Below, piece by piece: positions 40,485 through 47,449 of a stretch of 47,449 nt of DNA. The position numbers and the translations under genes were made by a program. The notes beneath the pieces were generated by a model. The model saw only the letters and a list, made by a program, of their open reading frames with translations. It made no database searches and was not told the origin of the DNA. The number at the start of each line of letters is the position of its first letter. The stretch's first letter is position 1. The DNA lies in assembly GCA_036336715.1 (NCBI GenBank), contig JAYZFP010000221.1:1-47449 (forward strand), in the 5' to 3' direction. Source of the stretch: JABAAE01 sp036336715 (GTDB taxonomy: Bacteria; Planctomycetota; Planctomycetia; Pirellulales; Pirellulaceae).

Positions 40485-41355
40485 CGAACTGAAAGACCTC
40501 CGACTGCGGGCGGCCGCCATCGTGGATGGCCTGGTGAGCGGAATGCATCGCAGTCCCTACCAGGGGCACTCGGTCGAATTTTCGCAGCACCGGGAGTATG
40601 TGGCGGGAGACGAGATTCGCCATGTCGACTGGAAGGTGTTTGCCCGGACCGACAAGATCCACCTCAAACAGTACGAGGACGAAACCAATCTCTGTTGCAC
40701 GCTCCTGGTGGACCAGAGCGAAAGCATGGGCTTTGCCGGTCCCGATGCCCCCTGGAACAAGTTTGAGTTTGGCAGCTGTTTGGCGGTGGCGTTTGCCTGG
40801 CTGGTCCTCAACCAGCGGGATGCTGTCTCGATAGGTACTTTTGCCGATACGCTCGTCCCCCCTGCCCGCCCGACCGACCAGCGGGAAGCGATCGACAAGA
40901 TCGTAAACCGGTTGAAAAGTGCCACTCCGAGAGGTTCTACCCGTTTCGCGGACTGCCTGAATGCATTTGCCGTGGAAAATTCACGAAGACAGGTGGTGGT
41001 GTTGATCAGTGACTGTTTCGACGAGTTTGATTCGGTCGCACGTGGACTGGAAGCCCTCCGCCGACGCGATCACCAGGTGATCCTGCTCCAGGTTCTCGAC
41101 CGGTCGGAAATCGACTTCGATTTTGGAGAGGCCCTGGAACTCAGTGGCATGGAATCCGAGCCCACTTTCCGGGTAGACCCGATTGCGGTTCAACAGGCCT
41201 ATCGCAAGGTGGTCGAGGAAAAAACGGCCCAGCTGTCAACGTTTTGCCTGAACCAGCAGATCCTGTTCGAGCAGGTCTGCACTCAATCCAATGTCGGGTC
41301 GGTGATCCGAAAACTGATGCAAAGAAATTCAGGCAGACGCTGGATGTCAAAATGA
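40444..41355 (+). CDS. DUF58 domain protein (VWA-like)
   Basis: It contains the DUF58 signature RHVDWKVFARTDKIHLKQYE, preceded by VEFSQHREYVAGDEI and followed by a VWA-type MIDAS-like strand LLVDQSESMGF. The remaining strands (QVVVLISDCFDEFD, DHQVILLQVLDRSEIDFDF) complete a Rossmann-like VWA fold. In MoxR clusters DUF58 proteins are predicted partners of the ATPase. The gene overlaps moxR by 41 bases. It is soluble, 303 aa, without membrane helices. Confidence 0.9.
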   Translation: MDSSPNFLDPQALSELKDLRLRAAAIVDGLVSGMHRSPYQGHSVEFSQHREYVAGDEIRHVDWKVFARTDKIHLKQYEDETNLCCTLLVDQSESMGFAGPDAPWNKFEFGSCLAVAFAWLVLNQRDAVSIGTFADTLVPPARPTDQREAIDKIVNRLKSATPRGSTRFADCLNAFAVENSRRQVVVLISDCFDEFDSVARGLEALRRRDHQVILLQVLDRSEIDFDFGEALELSGMESEPTFRVDPIAVQQAYRKVVEEKTAQLSTFCLNQQILFEQVCTQSNVGSVIRKLMQRNSGRRWMSK

Positions 41356-41431
41356 AACAACCTGTCCTTGTAAAACTGTCGGGGCGGAACTCCCTGGCGA
41401 CCATTCCCCTATTGCCCCTTTGACCGATTTG

Positions 41432-42172
41432 ATGATTCCAAGTGGATTCCTGTTCGCACTCACGCTGGCACAGCCCTGGTTGCTGTTGTTTGGCCTGGCC
41501 GCGCTGGTCCCGGTGCTGATCCACTTTTTGCATCGTCACCAACACCGGAAATTGAAATGGGCGGCCACCCGGTACCTGGCACTGGCCATGGAAAAAGTGT
41601 GGCGACGATTCTCCATGATTCAATTGTGGCTGCTGCTGCTCAGGGTAACGCTGCTGTTGCTGCTGTCGATCTGCCTGGCAACGCCGGTGCTGGAGCGGAA
41701 AGAATCCTGGCTGGAGGGTTCGGGACCCGGGAGCACACTGAAGATCATCGCAATGGACACCTCCTACTCGATGCTGGCCAGGGATTCGGTCCAGGCAGGT
41801 TCGGGACAAGGCCAGGACCAGGCGCCAACCGACCAGCAACGCCAGGATCGTGCACGGCAGTTGGCCTCCCAACTGGTGGAGCAGTCGGGCCCGGGGGATG
41901 CCTTCCTGCTGGTCACCTTTGACGACCGCCTGACACCGGTGCTGACTGCTCCCCAGGCTTCGAGGGATGCGGTCATCGATCGGATCAACCTGGTCAGCCC
42001 CGGCAACCGGCCAAACCAGCTGCCCCCGGTGCTTGAAGCTCTGGGTGAACTGGTGGAAAACCACCTTTCCAGTCCCTACGACCAGGTCGAGCTGCACCTG
42101 GTGAGTGACTTTGCCGGGGCAAACTGGAGCTCGCTGCAGGAGGAACCAACGCGATCTGCCTGGAAAAGCTGA
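41432..42172 (+). CDS. BatA-like protein, N-terminal part of a frameshifted gene
   Basis: The N-terminus is the BatA/aerotolerance-regulator module: helix AQPWLLLFGLAALVPVLIHF, HRKLKWAATRYL, then helix LWLLLLRVTLLLLLSICLATP. A VWA domain follows with a MIDAS motif MDTSYSM (D-x-S-x-S type variant) and AFLLVTFDDRLTPVL. The frame ends at 42172 shortly after LHLVSDFAGANW, while the next frame continues the same type of protein. One indel between about 42105 and 42169 would join them into one protein of about 700 aa, the usual size in planctomycetes as I recall. An upstream TTG (41420) could be the start. Confidence 0.8.
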   Translation: MIPSGFLFALTLAQPWLLLFGLAALVPVLIHFLHRHQHRKLKWAATRYLALAMEKVWRRFSMIQLWLLLLRVTLLLLLSICLATPVLERKESWLEGSGPGSTLKIIAMDTSYSMLARDSVQAGSGQGQDQAPTDQQRQDRARQLASQLVEQSGPGDAFLLVTFDDRLTPVLTAPQASRDAVIDRINLVSPGNRPNQLPPVLEALGELVENHLSSPYDQVELHLVSDFAGANWSSLQEEPTRSAWKS

Positions 42173-42219
42173 CCAACAATTTCATCTCGCGAATCAGGAC
42201 CGATCGTTCCACCACGCTG

Positions 42220-43572
42220 GTGAGGCGGAAAAACCGGGTACAGGTCGAAATCCGCAACCGGGGTGCGACCGCCGAACAGAGTTTGCTGGTGGAACTGCTG
42301 CTGGGACAGAAAGTCGTCGCCAGCCAGCCGGTCACCCTGCCACCCGGCGGAAAGGTGATAACGGATTTCGAGTTGCAGGTTGATCGCCCCGGGACCTGCC
42401 TGCTGGAGGCGAGAATTGGAAACGACTCCCTGCTGCCGGATAACCGCCGCTACGCCACGCTGATGGTTCGCGAAAAGTATGAGGTCCTGTTCGTGGAAGG
42501 GAGGCGGGACGCCTCCCGGTTCCTGCAGCTGGCCCTCGATCCCGATCTTTCCAGCAGCGGGCCAGTCCAGCTGCGAACGTTGAGCCCGGAGGCTTTTGCC
42601 TCGGCCCAGCTGGGATCAGTTGATGTACTGTTTATCGACAACGTCCGCGAACTGAAGGCCCCGCAGGTTTCAAGGATTATCGAATTTGCCCGCTCGGGAC
42701 GAACGGTATTTTTTTTCCCGGGAGACCTGCTGGAACTGCAGGCGTTCAACCGGAGCTGGAACCCTGCGGCCGGCGAGGGCCTGGGGGTCGAGTTTCTCGG
42801 TCTGCAGCCGCTGGACAACTATGCGATCGACCCCCTGGATTACCGCAGCCCCTACACGCAGGCGTTCCGGGGATTGCCGAATTCCGGTCTCTCCCGTTTG
42901 CCGATCTGGACCTACCTGCGGACACGGTTCAAGGACGCGTCCCGTTCCCGGGTCGAGCTGGCGTTTGACAACGGGGATCCCCTGCTGGTCAGCACGCCGG
43001 TCGGTCGGGGCCAACTGCTCCTGCTGACCACCGCTTCCTCCAGCCAGTCCCGGCTGCGCAGCGAGGACCGTCCTTCCTGGAATGCACTGGAAACGGTAGC
43101 GGCCTTTCCAGCCCTGGTGAATGAAATGTTCCGCCTTGCAGTCAGCCAGGACCGCACGGAACGGCTGACGGTGGGACTTCCCGGCAATGGCCTGCTTGAG
43201 GAGAAGGACGAAGTACGCGGTTTTACCCTGGTGGCTCCTGGTGGAAACGAAATCGAAGTCCAGACCGACCAGGTTGACGGTTTCTTTTCCTGGAGAGTCG
43301 AAGCTTTTCCCTCCCCCGGATTTTATTCAGCCTCTGCCCGGCTGGTCGATCGCGAACTCAACCGGACCTGGGCCGCCAACCTGGACGTGAGCGAGAGCGA
43401 CCTGACCGGGCCGGTGCTGGATCTCTCCGCAACCGAGACGATGGAATTTCAGGGCAGCCCCGGCCGCCAGGGGCAAACGCTTCCGCTGGTGCAACTGCTG
43501 CTGATCGGACTGTTTCTGTTCCTGCTGTTGGAACTGGTTTGCGGCTACCGCCTGGGGAGGAAGCATGCTTGA
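42220..43572 (+). CDS. BatA-like protein, C-terminal part of the frameshifted gene
   Basis: This frame is open from 42105, and its first GTG (42220) is probably internal. It codes for KLTNNFISRI, then a beta-sandwich (VQVEIRNRGATAEQSLLVEL) and a class I glutamine-amidotransferase-like Rossmann domain (YEVLFVEGRRDASRFL, VDVLFIDNVRELKAPQ, FPGDLLELQ). A C-terminal helix (LLLIGLFLFLLLELVCGYRL) follows. There is no ribosome binding site. Together with 41432-42172 it forms one membrane protein of the MoxR cluster. Its 3' end overlaps the next gene by eight bases. Confidence 0.8.
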   Translation: MRRKNRVQVEIRNRGATAEQSLLVELLLGQKVVASQPVTLPPGGKVITDFELQVDRPGTCLLEARIGNDSLLPDNRRYATLMVREKYEVLFVEGRRDASRFLQLALDPDLSSSGPVQLRTLSPEAFASAQLGSVDVLFIDNVRELKAPQVSRIIEFARSGRTVFFFPGDLLELQAFNRSWNPAAGEGLGVEFLGLQPLDNYAIDPLDYRSPYTQAFRGLPNSGLSRLPIWTYLRTRFKDASRSRVELAFDNGDPLLVSTPVGRGQLLLLTTASSSQSRLRSEDRPSWNALETVAAFPALVNEMFRLAVSQDRTERLTVGLPGNGLLEEKDEVRGFTLVAPGGNEIEVQTDQVDGFFSWRVEAFPSPGFYSASARLVDRELNRTWAANLDVSESDLTGPVLDLSATETMEFQGSPGRQGQTLPLVQLLLIGLFLFLLLELVCGYRLGRKHA

Positions 43573-45907
43573 GACCGTTCAGCAGCGTGAACTGGGGTAT
43601 TCCCTGCCGGTGCACTGGGCCTGGGTCCTGGTCGCCGGGCTGGCCATGACCTGGCTGGTCTTCCATGTTTACCTGAGGGAAAGGGGGCCGGGATCCAAAA
43701 AGACCCGCTGGCTGCTGTCCCTCCTGCGATCGCTGACCTGCCTGCTGGTTCTGCTGGCATCGATGAATTGGCACGTGGTCAACAAGCGTTTTCGCAAACC
43801 CGAACTGATGTTGATTTTTGACCAGTCCCAAAGCCTGCAACACCTGGACGGACTGGAAGACTCACCCGGGATCTTGGAAAACCTGGCACGGCGTAAATGG
43901 GACCGGCCAAACCGTCTTAACATCCTGAAAGCGGAACTTCTGGAACGGTCGGCATTGCTGGAGCAGTTGGGAAAGCAATTTCGTCTCACCGCCTACGGCG
44001 TGGGTGAAACGGTCCGCCCCCTCCCGTTTTCCCAACCGTCAGGGCTGGTGGACCAACTGGAAGCGGAGGCGGGCCAGTCACGGATTGACCAATTGACCAG
44101 CCGCCTGATCCGGCAGTCGGCAGGCAACCCGCCGGAGGCGATCCTTCTTTTCAGCGACGGCCTCGATTCGGGCAATCCCAAGTTTCAAAGCTCGATCCGC
44201 GCGGCGCAGGCGATTGGAGTTCCGATCCATCCGGTGGGACTGGGATCGATGACGCCAGCCCGGGACCTGCTGATTGAAAACGTACAGGCCAACCCAAAGG
44301 TCTTTATCGAGGACCTGGTCGAGTTCCGGGTTGCCGTGGCAGCCAGCGGCTTTGCCGGGAAAACCGCCCGCATCGAAATCGTGGATGTGGAGGCGGGAGA
44401 GAAACTGTTGGAACAGGAAATCAAACTGACCAGCGACCAATACCGGAACCTGGTGCGCTGCAGGTTGCGGATGAAACGGGCGGGTAAAAGAAAACTGCGG
44501 ATCCGGGCCGCCCGGCTTGAGGGAGAATTCGACACCGGGAACAACCAGCAGGAATTCACGGTGGAGGTCATGGGAGATCCGATCAAGGTGCTGTTGGCCG
44601 CCAGTTACCCAAGCCGGGAATTTCATTACCTGAAGCAGTTCCTCGGCCGGGAGTCGCGCCCGCGTCCAGGCGAGCCCGTGGAGTTCGCCCGCAACCGTAT
44701 CGAACTTCACACCCATCTGCAGCAAGCAGATATCGAGTATGCGAATGTCGACCGACACGCCATTCAACTTTTTCCGGTTACAAAGAAACAGCTTTTCGAA
44801 TACGACGTGATCCTGTTCTGCGATCTGAAACCGAATTGGGCGGGCGACGTGGCCGGGGGACTGGGCCAGAACGAATTGGCCCATCTGCAGACCTTTGTGG
44901 AAGACCACGGAGGGGGCCTGGCAGTGATTGCCGGTCCCCGTTTCACACCATCAGCCTACAGCCGTTCATCACTGGCTGAGTTGCTCCCCATCGGTTTGGA
45001 TAAGCTGACATCCCCAGCCGGTGAGAACCTGGAACAGGCCTTCCCGATTCGTCGAACCGGTCCGGGCAGGGCGTTCCTGCCGATGGAAATCGGTACTGAC
45101 GACGACGAAATTCAATACTCGGGGTTCCCGGGGCCTTTCTGGTTTGCATCCAGCAGCGAGTTGAAAGCATCGGCACGCGTGCTTGCCGAGCTGGATCACA
45201 ACGGCCGCCCGCTGCCGGCAATTGTCGTCCACAACGTGGGCAATGGATCGGTTCTCTACCACGCGTTCCCCGCGACCTGGCGTTGGCGTTACCGGACCAA
45301 CGAACTCTATTTTGGCCGCTACTGGTCCCAGATGATCCAGTACCTGGCCTCGAGAAAACTGACCCGGGGCGAAAAGGGAATTCTGCTGGAAACCGACCGG
45401 AAGCAGTACTTTCGGGACGAACCGGTGATGCTGATAGCCCGCCTCTCGGACCGGTCGACAGTTGCCGATCAGGATCTGCGGGTCAAAATCGAAAACCGAT
45501 CCGGTTTCCAGCGGATTCTGCCGATCCGATCGGTCTCGCAAAACCAGGGCAGCTTTTCCGCCGAGCTGAACCAGTTGAGCCCGGGAGAATACGAGGCTTT
45601 CCTGACCAATGACCCGGAGGTCTCCACCCGGTTCAGCATTTCCGGATCCAGCAGGGAGAACATCCGGCAGCCGCTCAACGAAGTGGGACTGCAGAACCTG
45701 GCACGGAAGAGTGGCGGGACCTATTGCCGGATCCACCAGTTTGCCAAAGTGCAGGATTCCCTGCCTGGCAACCGGTTGATCGAAATCGGTGGCGAGCCGC
45801 CCTGGGTATTCTGGCAACAGTGGGAACTGGCAACCCTGTTCGGTAGCCTGATCCTGTTTCTGTTGACCGCCGAATGGTGGGTGCGAAAGCGGTCGTCGAT
45901 GCTGTAG
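43565..45907 (+). CDS. Large membrane VWA/glutamine-amidotransferase-like protein of MoxR cluster
   Basis: The N-terminus has two helices (WAWVLVAGLAMTWLVFHVYL, LLSLLRSLTCLLVLLASMNW). A VWA-like domain follows (LMLIFDQSQSL, AILLFSDGLDSGNPK), then immunoglobulin-like strands (NVQANPKVFIEDLVEFRVAV) and a GATase-like domain (KVLLAASYPSREFHYLKQFL, DVILFCDLKPNW, GGGLAVIAGP). A final helix anchors the C-terminus (LATLFGSLILFLLTAEWWV). The start overlaps the BatA-like gene by eight bases, so translation is coupled. Such proteins are thought to be VWA partners of MoxR in envelope quality control. At 780 aa it looks intact. Confidence 0.87.
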   Translation: MLETVQQRELGYSLPVHWAWVLVAGLAMTWLVFHVYLRERGPGSKKTRWLLSLLRSLTCLLVLLASMNWHVVNKRFRKPELMLIFDQSQSLQHLDGLEDSPGILENLARRKWDRPNRLNILKAELLERSALLEQLGKQFRLTAYGVGETVRPLPFSQPSGLVDQLEAEAGQSRIDQLTSRLIRQSAGNPPEAILLFSDGLDSGNPKFQSSIRAAQAIGVPIHPVGLGSMTPARDLLIENVQANPKVFIEDLVEFRVAVAASGFAGKTARIEIVDVEAGEKLLEQEIKLTSDQYRNLVRCRLRMKRAGKRKLRIRAARLEGEFDTGNNQQEFTVEVMGDPIKVLLAASYPSREFHYLKQFLGRESRPRPGEPVEFARNRIELHTHLQQADIEYANVDRHAIQLFPVTKKQLFEYDVILFCDLKPNWAGDVAGGLGQNELAHLQTFVEDHGGGLAVIAGPRFTPSAYSRSSLAELLPIGLDKLTSPAGENLEQAFPIRRTGPGRAFLPMEIGTDDDEIQYSGFPGPFWFASSSELKASARVLAELDHNGRPLPAIVVHNVGNGSVLYHAFPATWRWRYRTNELYFGRYWSQMIQYLASRKLTRGEKGILLETDRKQYFRDEPVMLIARLSDRSTVADQDLRVKIENRSGFQRILPIRSVSQNQGSFSAELNQLSPGEYEAFLTNDPEVSTRFSISGSSRENIRQPLNEVGLQNLARKSGGTYCRIHQFAKVQDSLPGNRLIEIGGEPPWVFWQQWELATLFGSLILFLLTAEWWVRKRSSML

Positions 45908-46011
45908 CGCCGATCGCCGGCGACCCTGCAGAACCCAAAAAAAATCCGAACAGGGGATTCCGGCAAACTCCTTGAAGGAACCCAACCAGGCAGGAAACCA
46001 GCGAGGCCGGC

Positions 46012-47082
46012 CTAGGGAACAAACGTGTCTTCCGGCTGGACCGAGCGGGCAAAGCTGGCCAACAGGTTGGCAGCATGATCGATATCCGCGAGGGAGATGG
46101 TCTCCACACCACTGTGCATGTACCGGTTGGGGACGGCAACCAGTCCCGAAGCGACACCCCCACGGCTGACCTGCAAGCTGTTGGAGTCGTTGGGAGCCGC
46201 CCGGCCCAACGCCGATAACTGGTAGGGTGTTTCACTGCTTTCGCACTCGGAAAGCAGACGTTCGACCACCCTCGGATTCATGTTCGGTCCGCGGAAGATG
46301 ACAGGGCCTCCGCCCAGGTTGATTTCGCCCTGTTGCCGCTTGTCGATTGTGGGGCAGTCGGTGGCGTGAGTCACATCCACGGCAATTCCCACATGGGGAT
46401 CCACGTTGTAGGCGGCGGTCCGCGCCCCACGCAGTCCAATTTCCTCCTGGACCGTGGAGGCCACAAACAGAGCGCAATTCAAATCATTCCCGGCTCGCCG
46501 CATCCCCTCAACACAAACCCAGAGTCCGGTTCGATCGTCCATGGCAGGAGCGTTGGCCCGACCGTTCCGAAGTTCCTGGAAACCGAGCCGCAGGGTGATC
46601 GAATCACCGATCCGAACCACCGACTGGGCATCTTCCTTGTCGGTCGCTCCAATGTCGACCCAGAGGTCCTTGGCCTTGGAAGCCTGTTTGCGTTCGGAAT
46701 CATCCTGCAGGTGAATCGCCTTTTTGGCAATGACTCCCGGGATCTCCCCCTGATCGGTCCAGACCGAAACCCGCTGGCCGATCAACTGCTGGGCGTCCCA
46801 GCCTCCCACCGTTTGAAAGTAAAGGAAGCCGTTGTCATCAATCTGGGATACCAGCAGACCGATCTGGTCACAGTGGCCGGCGTACAGGACACGCGTTGCG
46901 GCTGTTTCGTTCTTTTTCAGAATCAGGTTCCCATGCAGGTCCTTTTCCATCGAGTCCGCAAAGGAGGAAGCATAATCGGCCACGACCTGCTGGACCGATT
47001 GTTCATAGCCGGAGACTCCTGGGGTCTCCAGCAGGCGTTTGAGGAAATCTTTTGCATTCTCATCCATGATCGGGTTATCCAT
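46012..47082 (-). CDS. M42-family glutamyl aminopeptidase (FrvX-like)
   Basis: The metal and catalytic residues of the M42 family are present: GHCDQIGLLV (His ligand), PAMDDRTGLW (bridging Asp with DR), TVQEEIGLRGA (catalytic Glu pair), AVDVTHATDC (Asp) and VPNRYMHSGVETI (His). The inserted beta domain lies between the first and second motifs, as expected. It should be a dinuclear metallo-aminopeptidase that forms large tetrahedral oligomers and trims peptides in the cytoplasm. At 356 aa it is the normal length. Two starts are possible (47082 or the ATG five codons in). It is convergent with the MoxR cluster. Confidence 0.92.
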   Translation of the reverse strand: MDNPIMDENAKDFLKRLLETPGVSGYEQSVQQVVADYASSFADSMEKDLHGNLILKKNETAATRVLYAGHCDQIGLLVSQIDDNGFLYFQTVGGWDAQQLIGQRVSVWTDQGEIPGVIAKKAIHLQDDSERKQASKAKDLWVDIGATDKEDAQSVVRIGDSITLRLGFQELRNGRANAPAMDDRTGLWVCVEGMRRAGNDLNCALFVASTVQEEIGLRGARTAAYNVDPHVGIAVDVTHATDCPTIDKRQQGEINLGGGPVIFRGPNMNPRVVERLLSECESSETPYQLSALGRAAPNDSNSLQVSRGGVASGLVAVPNRYMHSGVETISLADIDHAANLLASFARSVQPEDTFVP

Positions 47083-47188
47083 GAGGGGTTGGTTCCTTGT
47101 TCGGGTGCCGGTTTTCAGAAATTGTTTTCCATTTTGCGGAACAGCGTGCAGCGGGTCAGGACAGATTCAAATCAAGGTTGGCCTGGAC

Positions 47189-47236
47189 TTCATGTCCCTG
47201 CAGCACGCTGCCTTCATGTCCCTGCAGCACGCTGCC
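47189..47236. repeat. 24-base tandem duplication
   Basis: Two exact copies of a 24-base unit starting TTCATGTCCCTGCAGC (47189-47212 and 47213-47236) lie between the M42 and S41 genes. Confidence 0.95.
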
Positions 47237-47275
47237 TCCGGTTCCATGAAATATTGTCAACAGCGAAACGGGTCA

Positions 47276-47449
47276 TTACAGTGATTTGAGGTATTCCACC
47301 GCTCTGGTGATTTGGGGGTCCTCCACTTTTTCAATCGGCTGATCGACCTTGAGACCAATGTTTTTCCGATCGCGAAGGTTCCGGTAGCGAAGCACATCGA
47401 ACTGCTGTTCCTCGGTCAGCTTGACCTCAAATCCGGGCGAGGGAATCAC
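47276..47449 (-). CDS. C-terminal end of an S41 carboxy-terminal processing peptidase (partial)
   Basis: The last 57 codons of a - strand gene run off the window edge. They encode VIPSPGFEVKLTEEQQFDVL and end EDPQITRAVEYLKSL. This matches the C-terminal tail of CtpA/Prc-type S41 peptidases ('PDPGxEVKLTxEE...LE+ALxYL'), as I remember it. The catalytic Ser/Lys and PDZ domain would lie outside the window. It is a periplasmic protease family that trims C-termini of exported proteins. The call rests on a short tail only. Confidence 0.55.
   Translation of the reverse strand: MIPSPGFEVKLTEEQQFDVLRYRNLRDRKNIGLKVDQPIEKVEDPQITRAVEYLKSL

Noticed and set aside
46333..47289. 318-codon + strand frame
   Set aside because: It is antisense to the M42 aminopeptidase, which has all catalytic motifs intact.

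Overview
The window looks like chromosomal DNA of a planctomycete. The right half carries gene families and layouts common in Planctomycetota: a zinc-ribbon/squalene-cyclase-like repeat protein, then MoxR ATPase, DUF58, BatA-like and von Willebrand/glutamine-amidotransferase-like membrane proteins. There is also an FG-GAP lipoprotein with a haem motif. GC looks moderate to high, and there is no rRNA or tRNA.

The left two thirds (about 1-31 kb) are best read as one long integron cassette array. An integron-type tyrosine recombinase (IntI) lies at 31270-32688 on the + strand. Upstream of it, nearly every gene is on the - strand, pointing away from intI. Gene after gene is followed by an imperfect palindrome of 80-130 bp bounded by CATAACG-like and GTTATSC-like boxes. 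These are attC sites. They are clearest next to intI (30424-30514, 29848-29937, 29204-29292) and become more degenerate with distance, but recognisable ones persist to about 8 kb, and one is likely at 1.2 kb. In several cassettes the TAA stop codon of the gene lies inside the R'' box of its own attC.

Cassette contents, from intI outward, are as follows. At 30.9-26.4 kb there are small hypothetical and membrane proteins, including a block inverted to the + strand at 26.5-28.1 kb. At 26.2-22.4 kb there are a c-type haem protein, a frameshifted membrane/LRR protein and a GNAT acetyltransferase. At 22.4-19.6 kb there are a secreted beta-helix glycosidase and a VanZ-Coq4 fusion. At 19.6-13.5 kb there are a lipoprotein, DUF1569, membrane proteins, a Tat-exported protein and a metallophosphoesterase. 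At 13.4-7.1 kb there are a methyltransferase, GH114-like, calcineurin-like, EEP, DUF952-like and GH18 proteins. At 7-0 kb there are a sulfotransferase, a frameshifted dual-specificity phosphatase, a TPR protein, a GH43-like protein and unknowns. Many are exported single-gene enzymes, so the array resembles a store of secreted or envelope functions rather than resistance genes.

To the right of intI, a gene-poor 0.56 kb stretch with short tandem duplications precedes an FG-GAP lipoprotein (-). A + strand cluster then runs from 35.06 to 45.9 kb: squalene-cyclase-like protein, PQQ-like propeller protein, MoxR, DUF58, BatA-like (split by a frameshift) and VWA/GATase-like. An M42 aminopeptidase (-) and the C-terminus of an S41 peptidase (-) close the window.

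Five genes are interrupted: four in the array and one in the MoxR cluster. Because one is outside the array, uncorrected sequencing indels are as plausible as real decay.
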